Notes under the pieces: model-generated
What the model was told of the DNA's origin: nothing
Seen by the model: only the letters and a program-made list of their open reading frames with translations
Database searches by the model: none
Translations under genes and position numbers: made by a program
DNA from: Amphiduros pacificus
Lineage: Eukaryota > Annelida > Polychaeta > Phyllodocida > Hesionidae
Direction of reading: 5' to 3'
Length of the DNA stretch: 64,000 nt
Assembly (NCBI GenBank): GCA_949316495.1
Contig: OX439001.1
Location: forward strand, 23,771,386-23,835,385
Part shown: piece by piece, positions 56,904 through 64,000 of the stretch
How positions within the stretch are numbered: the first letter of the stretch is position 1
How the letters are laid out: each line of letters begins with the position of its first letter

Positions 56904-57177
56904 GGGGCGGGTCATTAGACATCAATGAATGTTTTTTTGTTTTTTTTTAAATATCCTAGCTCATGACTGCCATAAAAAAATATTTTAGCCTCATGTGGCA
57001 ATAAAAAAATATCTTGGCATCAGTGAAAAATATCCTAGCCCAAAGATGTAGGGGGAAAAAATATCCTAGCCCAGTTATAAAAGAAAAACAAATCTTAGCT
57101 CAATGATGCACACAAAAAAATATCTCAGACCAACAAAAAAAACCATACCTCCCAATAGATGTCTAATGACCCGCCCC
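56904..57177. mobile_element. PIF/Harbinger-type MITE, 274 bp, TTA duplication
   Basis: Perfect 20-bp TIRs GGGGCGGGTCATTAGACATC / GATGTCTAATGACCCGCCCC, flanked by TTA at 56901-56903 and 57178-57180. A 3-bp TWA duplication with GGG ends is the Harbinger signature. The interior has AAATATCCTAGCCCA-like units in tandem. Confidence 0.8.
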
Positions 57178-57608
57178 TTATATGAACTACATGTAAACCT
57201 TGGAGATAGGATCGTTGTGGTACCCCGACTTGCGCGAGCAGAGCTCTGGAGTGGAGGCTCCGACCAGCCCAACCAGAAGATAACAAGGAGGACCAAATGC
57301 CGTTTCTCTTAAACTAGAGATAGGAGGATCCCTTTAAATACAGTTTTTATACATAAATTTGCCTTAAATATACATACCTTAACTAATTTGTTTTCCTCAG
57401 TGTAAACAAGCAAAGTATGGAATCCAGTTCTTTACTACAGTTTAATAGTAGTTCTTGACGTTTGTACCCATAGATTATGATAACAATAGAAATTCAAGAT
57501 GTTGCATCATATGGTAGTGAAAATAGGCCAGAAGTCAACCCGAGTGTAGTGACCTACATTACAATCGCAAAATTCATCTACAGGCCATACACACATGTAT
57601 GTGTATGC

Positions 57609-57857
57609 ATGCAACTTAGGGACCGTCCATTATTCATCTGGGGGGGGGGGGGGGGATTTTTTTTCGGCACTTGGCCATTCTCGTTTTTTTTCCCGAAACA
57701 AAACATTTTTTTTCTCAGATGTTTGGGCTCCCAATTTTTTTTTCCTAGGGTGCAAACATCCTATTTTTTTTACTTATATTTGTGTAAATGGATGTATGAT
57801 TTATTACAAAATGATACAATTTTTTATTTACACTAACTCACAGCTAACTATTTCATG
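57609..57857. repeat. Dispersed repeat starting GGGACCGTCCATTATTCA
   Basis: Poly(G) then blocks of TTTTTTTT alternating with GGCACTTGGCCATTCTCG and GGGTGCAAACATCCTA. Relative at 32095-32345. Its last part (TTTATTTACACTAACTCACAG) is the tail of the satellite unit at 60071. Confidence 0.65.
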
Positions 57858-57859
57858 TA

Positions 57860-60068
57860 CCGTATTTACTCGTATATAAGACGAGGTTTTTTTCCAAAAC
57901 TCTTAGTTCATGTTTAGGGGGTCGTCTTATACACGAGAGCAGTCTTATACTCGAGTATTTACGGTAAAACGTATATACGGTAAAACGTAAATACGATGTT
58001 CATATTTTCGAAATAACGAATATCAGACGTAGCAGATTGATTTTAATTGCGTTTTAAATGATAAATAAAGGTATTTACCCAATATTATTGGTCTATTATT
58101 TCAAAACGCTTTGTTTTGACTTTGTTCTCACTGATTCCAATTATCAGCGTTCAGTTTTGCGTTTCGTCATTGTCTCCACTGCTTTGAGTCGTGTCTTCCC
58201 TTTTTGATTGCAATGACGAAATGCAAAACTGTGAACGCTGATAATTGGAATCAGCGAGAACAAAGTCAAAACAAAGTGTTTCGAAATAATAGACATCAGA
58301 CGTAGCAGATTGATTTTAATTGCGTTTTAAATGATAAATAAAGGTATTTACCCAATATTATCACAAATTATGCTTTGCAGGTCGAGAATTTCTCCACGAA
58401 GTAAAACGTAATACGATGTACGTCACGTCCTTGATCTTAGTGTCTGGGTGCCCACGAGACAAAAGTAGTGCGGCCAACATGTCAAATTGAACTTTCATAT
58501 CCGTAGCAGATCGATTTTAATTGCGTTTTAAATGATAAATAAAGGTATATACATAATATTATCACAAATTACGCTTTGCAGGTTGAGAACAGAACAAAAC
58601 CATCCATTATTGCGCAATATATTAACAATCGTTTTCGCGCTAAAAACAAGAGCCTCTTCCCGTCACTTCCGCCTTTCAAAATTGCGACCACGTGTTGCGT
58701 GGAGTCGTGTCTTCCCTTCTTGACAGATATGCCTTCACACGTGGATCGATTTTAATTGCGTTTTAAATGATAAATAAAGGTATTCACCCAATATTATCAC
58801 AAATTATGCTTCGCAGGTCGAGAATTTATCCATGAAGTAAAACGTAAATATCATGTACGTGACGTCACGTTAATTCACGTCCGCAACACGAGGAGAAGCC
58901 AGGGATCTATCATTGCACAATATATTAATATTTCAATGCGTGTTAAGTAGGCTCTGATCGTTTTCGCGCCAAAAATAAGAGCTTGTCCCCGTCACTCCCG
59001 CTTTTTCGATCCACGTGTGAAAGCATTTCTGTCAAAAAGGGGAAGACACGACTCAAAGTAGTGGAAACAAAGACGATATGCAAAACTGTGAACGCTGATA
59101 ATTGAAATCAGTGAGAACAAAGTCAAAACAAAGCATTTCGAAATAATATGTTTTAAATGATATATAAAGGTATTTACCCAATATTATCACAAATTCGCTT
59201 TGCAGGTCAAGAACAGAACAAAACCATCCATTCATTTAACATGCATTACGCAATACTAGCGTGAAAGCAAATATCGGACAGGCGGACTACTGTCTACACG
59301 TGGTTGAATATTTCTTTGTGTATTAACACGCTTTGTTTTGATGCTAAGATCGATATAAACAATAATAATTAAAAGCGATATAATGAATATCATTGGCTTT
59401 ATAATACACAAAGAAATATTCTCCCACGTGTTGGTCACGTACATCGTATTACGTTCTACATCGTGGAGACATTCTTGCGAAAAATAATTTGTGATAATAT
59501 TGGGTAAATACCTTTATATATCATTTAAAACATATTATTTCAAAATGCTTTGTTTTAACTTTGTTTTCACTGATTTCAATTATCAGCGTTCACAGTTTTG
59601 CATCTCGTCATTGTTTCCACTGCTTTGAGTCGTGTCTTCCCTTGTTGACAGAAATGCTTTCACACGTGGATCGATTTTAATTGCGTTTTAAATGGATTGA
59701 TGGTTTTGTTCTGTTCTCGAACAATTTGTGATAATATTGGGTAAATACCTTTATTTATCATTTAAAACGCAATTAAAATCAATCTGCTACCTCCGATATT
59801 CGTTATTTCGAAAATATGAACATCGTATTTACGTTTTACCGTATTTACTCGTGTATAAGACCGTTAAGATCTTGTTTTGTAAGCATATTTACATTTCACT
59901 TTTAATATGACCGCCATGCGTCAGCTGAAGCTTGAATGGTAGCAGAGCCGATATCTCAAGAAAAACCAACTCGTCTTATATTCGGAAATTGTTTTTTTTC
60001 TAGAAAAATAAGCTCAATTTTGGGGGGTCGTCTTATACACGAGTCGTCTTATACACGAGTAAATACGG
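57860..60068. mobile_element. 2.2-kb composite TIR element, TA duplication
   Basis: Starts CCGTATTTACTCGTATATAA, ends inverted (TTATACACGAGTAAATACGG), with TA at 57858-57859 and 60069-60070. The flanks are parts of the 307-bp satellite, whose neighbouring units (TTTCATGTAGTCATTTATTG, about 60372 and 60679) show the empty site with one TA. Inside are several inverted copies of GATTTTAATTGCGTTTTAAA, TTATCAGCGTTCACAGTTTT and GTCGAGAACAGAACAAAACC. The two end segments (57860-57964; 59839-60068) each look like a complete mini-element. No transposase frame. Confidence 0.8.
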
Positions 60069-60070
60069 TA

Positions 60071-60950
60071 GTCATTTATTGACGTAAACTTCATCTGCCT
60101 GTAACATGTATAACATCTTGGGTCCCAGGAAGTTTTGTCCTATTTGCATATGATTTGCCATGAGTGTGGACACATTTGATGGTGATGATGTCTGACTGCT
60201 TGAATCGGGAACTTTTGACACCAGTACATAATAAAACATATTGAATAAGCTTGGTTATAAATTTTATCAATTTAATATGCAAACACACTAGTCCAGAAAA
60301 AAAAACTGGTTTGTTCTGCCAATCAAAATTTTATACAATTCTTTATTTACACTAAATCACAGCTAACTATTTCATGTAGTCATTTATTGACGTAAACTTC
60401 ATCTGCCTGTAACATGTATAACATCTTGGGTCCCAGGAAGTTTTGTCCTATTTGCATATGATTTGCCATGAGTGTGGACACATTTGATGGTGATGATGTC
60501 TGACTGCTTGAATCGGGAACTTTTGACACCAGTACATAATAAAACATATTGAATAAGCTTGGTTATAAATTTTATCAATTTAATATGCAAACACGCTAGT
60601 CCAGAAAAAAAACTGGTTTGTTCTGCCAATCAAAATTTTATACAATTCTTTATTTACACTAAATCACAGCTAACTATTTCATGTAGTCATTTATTGACGT
60701 AAACTTCATCTGCCTGTAACATGTATAACATCTTGGGTCCCAGGAAGTTTTGTCCTATTTGCATATGATTTGCCATGAGTGTGGACACATTTGATGGTGA
60801 TGATGTCTGACTGCTTGAATCGGGAACTTTTGACACCAGTACATAATAAAACATATTGAATAAGCTTGGTTATAAATTTTATCAATTTAATATGCAGACA
60901 CGCTAGTCCAGAAAAAAACTAGTTTGTTCTGCCAATCAAAATTTAAAAAA
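60071..60950. repeat. 307-bp tandem satellite, three units
   Basis: Units start GTCATTTATTGACGTAAACT at 60071, 60379 and 60686; the third is partial. Units differ by only a few bases, so the array is recent. A further partial unit lies left of 57858. Each unit repeats the same minus-strand frame of 60-70 codons; I see no evidence that it is a gene. 60951-61674 shows no gene. Confidence 0.9.
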
Positions 60951-61674
60951 TTTTCTGTTAGGGGTTAAACCAGCTACAACTATGTGATCATGTCATTGAT
61001 TTGAAATCTATTCTCTGTCCACAAATAAAAGAGAAATGTAACTTGATTCACAATGGATACAGTCATGCATACATGTACATACCCCAAAACTACAATTTTA
61101 TGTCGCACCTACCAGTACTTCAAGTCCTGGCTGTTATGCAATATAAAACATTCAAATGGAACTTTTGCAACAAATTCCTATAATAGTCTCAAAGTTAAGT
61201 AAAAAATATAAAATACTTTGTTATAATATTTTATTTTTTTAATGTAGCTTCTTACAATTACCAATTTCATGCATATATCTATATAAAATCAATATAATGC
61301 CATGTATCACGTTTCATTTATATCAGTAAAACATTTATCAAATATATACATGTACATTGAAATATATGATTTTTTCTCTTGAAAGAAATGTAATAAAATA
61401 TGTGAAGATTGGTTTATATAACTTAATGCAAAAAGAAATATACACGTATCTAAATCCCTCACAAAATGTTCTACAAATACTCCAAGAAAACATTTATAAT
61501 AATTACTTGAGCCCCCATGATTTGTCGAATATATGACACTTAATATAAAGCATTTAGCTTCTCTTTGGGCAAGAATAATTGTGTTTGCTTTGAAGTGTAT
61601 TAGTTACCATTAAATTTAAATTAAAAAAAAAGGGTTTCCTGGTCAATGAAAATTAAAAGAACACATGCTAATAT

Positions 61675-61706
61675 CTGAGAGCAATAATAAATTATATTGC
61701 TCTCAG
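61675..61706. repeat. Short hairpin repeat, copy 1
   Basis: CTGAGAGCAATAATAAATTA, then TATTGCTCTCAG: a perfect 11-bp stem, downstream of hydrolase copy B and likely in its 3' UTR. The same hairpin is at 63071-63111. Confidence 0.8.
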
Positions 61707-61884
61707 CTAATATAGAGAAAAATTACCCTCCAAAGTGCATGCCAGTAGAAGTAAAAAAGAAATTCTTGCATCCGAATTGATATTTTGGCCCCAATTGACA
61801 AGAAGTAGGCTGTGGAATATCTGAAGAATCTCCAAAAGTAAATAATGTTTATGACAAATAGAAGACATATAAGTTGCAGTTTCT

Positions 61885-63719
61885 TCACTGAAGCATTGCC
61901 TCATAATACTTTTCTAACAATTTTATGTCCACACTTTTCACGATTTCTACATTTGGCTGATTTTGAGTGCTTCCATTCCAATCCACTATCATCTGCCCTC
62001 TGGTGAGAGAACCAGCAAGTTCCATGAAACAATGCTTCTTGACAGAATCCTTGACAGCTGTGTCATCTAATGCTACAAACATAGCAGCAGGGTCACAGGA
62101 ATAATAACCAGTTTTCTGGTTTTCCTTCTTGCATTTTGTTAAGTTCTCATTAATTGCCCGGTGGAAGTTTCCTTTCAATGTTGCCACGCTCATTAACTGA
62201 TCAAACCATTCCTACAAATATACAGTCAGACACATATTATTTCTCATCTATTACTCTTTAAATGCAAAAAAAAGATATGTGATTATTGTTTTAATACAAC
62301 TATGTATGGTAAGTATCAAAATGGTATCTTTTTCACAAAGGTCTGGTAAAATTGGGTAAGATTGGGTTCAGTGATACACAGGCATATCAGCTCTGACTGA
62401 AATTGTTTGCTTTTTTTCAGGTGGTGTTTGGAACTTAAGCTGGTGACTGGCTGTTTCAACCATTCCCCTGATCATGATAATCAACCGTTCCCCTGTTCGA
62501 CAGCTACCTCTTGAACTATGCCCATTCGACCTATTATATAAATTAAATTACTTTTCCTTTTAAATATAAATTTGATATTCAGGGTCAATTAGCCTTCTGG
62601 GAGGATATTTCGTGAGTTTTAAGCCGGTACAGAGTGTCTAGCCATGGTCAAACGGGGGAATAGAATTCCTTCCCACAGTCGAACATGCCACTGTCGAAAA
62701 AAAAAACAGAAAAAAAAACTGTCAAACATAACAGTAAAAAATGCCAGCAACCCTTAAGCCAGGGTGGATATGACAATCTTGACTTATTTCCTGTCCTTCT
62801 AATATTGGTGAAATCAATCAGAACATAGATCATTGAAGCCTTTTAGTCTGTTATAACCATGTACATGTATACCTTGAGTATGTAAAGAAAATAAATTAGG
62901 TGACATTTGATTTCCATTTAAAGCATTTAATCAAGAAAAAGTCCTGGTAAAAGTTCTCATATCTCATTTATCTTCTTCTTTTTTTTTTGGGGGGGGGGGG
63001 GGGAGTGGTTAGAGAAATTAGTAAGGGGGGAGGTTTTAAAATACATTAATTGGTGATTTTATGTTCTTTATAACTGAGAGCAATAATAAATTTATATTGC
63101 TCTCAGTTTATAATGGCTCCCTGAGACCTTTTATTCAGTAATAATTATATATTGTTTGGGGTCTCTGCTGTACCTCAGAGGTGTAATTTTTGGGTGACAC
63201 AAGGACTTTTAAAAATAAAAAATAGGCTTTACAGGCAATGAGAAACAGAAACTTTTCTAGATTTATACAATATATCATTCAATGTATTACCAGTCACTTG
63301 CTATTATTGCTTTCAAATTAGTTACTTTTAAAATACTTCAAACATGTAGGCTTGCAGTAGAGCTAATATTTGAAAATAACAAGAAATTGTAACTTTCTAA
63401 ATTTTAAATGAAACAATAACTATATTGTTAATGGGTAAACTCTACAGAAAGTGCAAATATGTCAAAGACAGTTTAAACATGTATTTACATGAACCAAATA
63501 TAATTCAAACATTTCAAGTTCGGTGCAACCTTTTTGGGAAAACACTTATAATCAATGACAGGTAAACATTATCATATAATCAATAAGATGAAGACATTAC
63601 CCATGAGCTGCTTGTCTGTAGACATACTTCCTTTGATAGGACTTGTGGTGCCATCTTTAGGTGGGTCAATACCACACTCGCTGCTTCACAGTCTGACTTG
63701 AAATTAAATTCTGCTCTAC
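61885..63719 (-). CDS. Nucleoside hydrolase, copy B (last two exons; rest off the right edge)
   Basis: Paralogue of copy A with matching structure. Penultimate exon 63719-63601 (GRAEFNFKSDCEAASVVL; the conserved AEFN of the ribose site). Final exon 62211-61885 with [32 protein letters not shown] and a stop after EAMLQ. The last exon is 327 bp in both copies, and both keep CDP in place of HDP. The penultimate exon is 18 bp shorter than in A, losing residues before AEFN. Donor GTAATG, acceptor TATATTTGTAG. Upstream exons with the DxDxGxDD motif must lie beyond 64000. Same strand as copy A: tandem duplication. Confidence 0.93.
62974..63003. repeat. Poly(T)/poly(G) tract in copy B intron
   Basis: T-rich run then about 15 G, like 29176-29211. 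Confidence 0.8.
63071..63111. repeat. Short hairpin repeat, copy 2
   Basis: TAACTGAGAGCAATAATAAA, then TTTATATTGCTCTCAGTTTA; stem at least 14 bp. In the last intron of hydrolase copy B. Confidence 0.8.
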
Positions 63720-64000
63720 CTGAAAAAAAAAAGTATTTTTTTAATATATTTTCTATTATTAACAAACTTAAGGGTGGTGTGCATATTTTAATTAAGATGC
63801 AAGAACAGCATCTTAATTATGGTTTAAAATGCTGCTTACACCTTATTTTAAACAGTCAAATAATGATGTTACTAAAGTTAGTAAATTACCTCAAAACATA
63901 CCGGTAAGCAAAATTCATAAATTTAATGAAACAAAGTGATCTCAAACTTGGAATGCTGAATTGCATCCTTAAACCTTTTAGTCTTGATCCTTTTTAAAAA

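Noticed and set aside
60091-60629. Repeated 65-76-residue minus-strand frames in the satellite
   Set aside because: Identical because the satellite is tandem. I see no start context, splice sites or recognisable domain.

Overview
This is nuclear DNA of an animal, most likely a marine invertebrate (lophotrochozoan or invertebrate deuterostome). The sequence does not settle which. The support is AT-rich DNA, small conserved exons with canonical introns, several LINE families, short terminal-inverted-repeat (TIR) elements, and a DIRS-order retrotransposon. No bacterial or organellar operon structure is visible.

Host genes, all on the minus strand. (1) RAD54B, a SNF2-type recombination translocase, has 21 coding exons from 31384 to about 21186 and a likely non-coding first exon ending at 35919. 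(2) A PGAM5-like mitochondrial phosphatase has six exons, 42293 to 39084. (3) The last three exons of an unrecognised gene lie at 48063 to 46310. (4) Two tandem inosine-uridine-type nucleoside hydrolase genes follow: copy A is complete (five exons, 56161 to 51458) and copy B runs off the right edge (last two exons, 63719 to 61885). Exon phases chain correctly in every gene reported.

Repeat layout. 1-5.1 kb holds a minus-strand LINE whose ORF1 has a coiled coil, an esterase-like part and a KH domain; its ORF2 runs off the left edge. 5.1-14 kb is a palindromic TA-type element split by a young DIRS element (6823-13651). That element keeps inverted terminal repeats, an internal complementary region equal to the circle junction, a 5S rRNA-derived module and one Arg/Ser-rich ORF, but no visible reverse transcriptase or tyrosine recombinase. 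A second, older copy with the same ORF and 5S module (16319-20803) carries two later insertions. Introns of RAD54B and of the hydrolase hold TIR elements and LINE pieces. 33.7-35.6 kb is a fold-back element split by a LINE. 56.4-61 kb is a nest of small DNA transposons beside a 307-bp satellite.

The strongest candidates for something new are the DIRS family with a 5S-derived module, the KH-domain LINE ORF1, and a 54-bp minisatellite that multiplies a splice acceptor and start codon at the first coding exon of the PGAM5-like gene.
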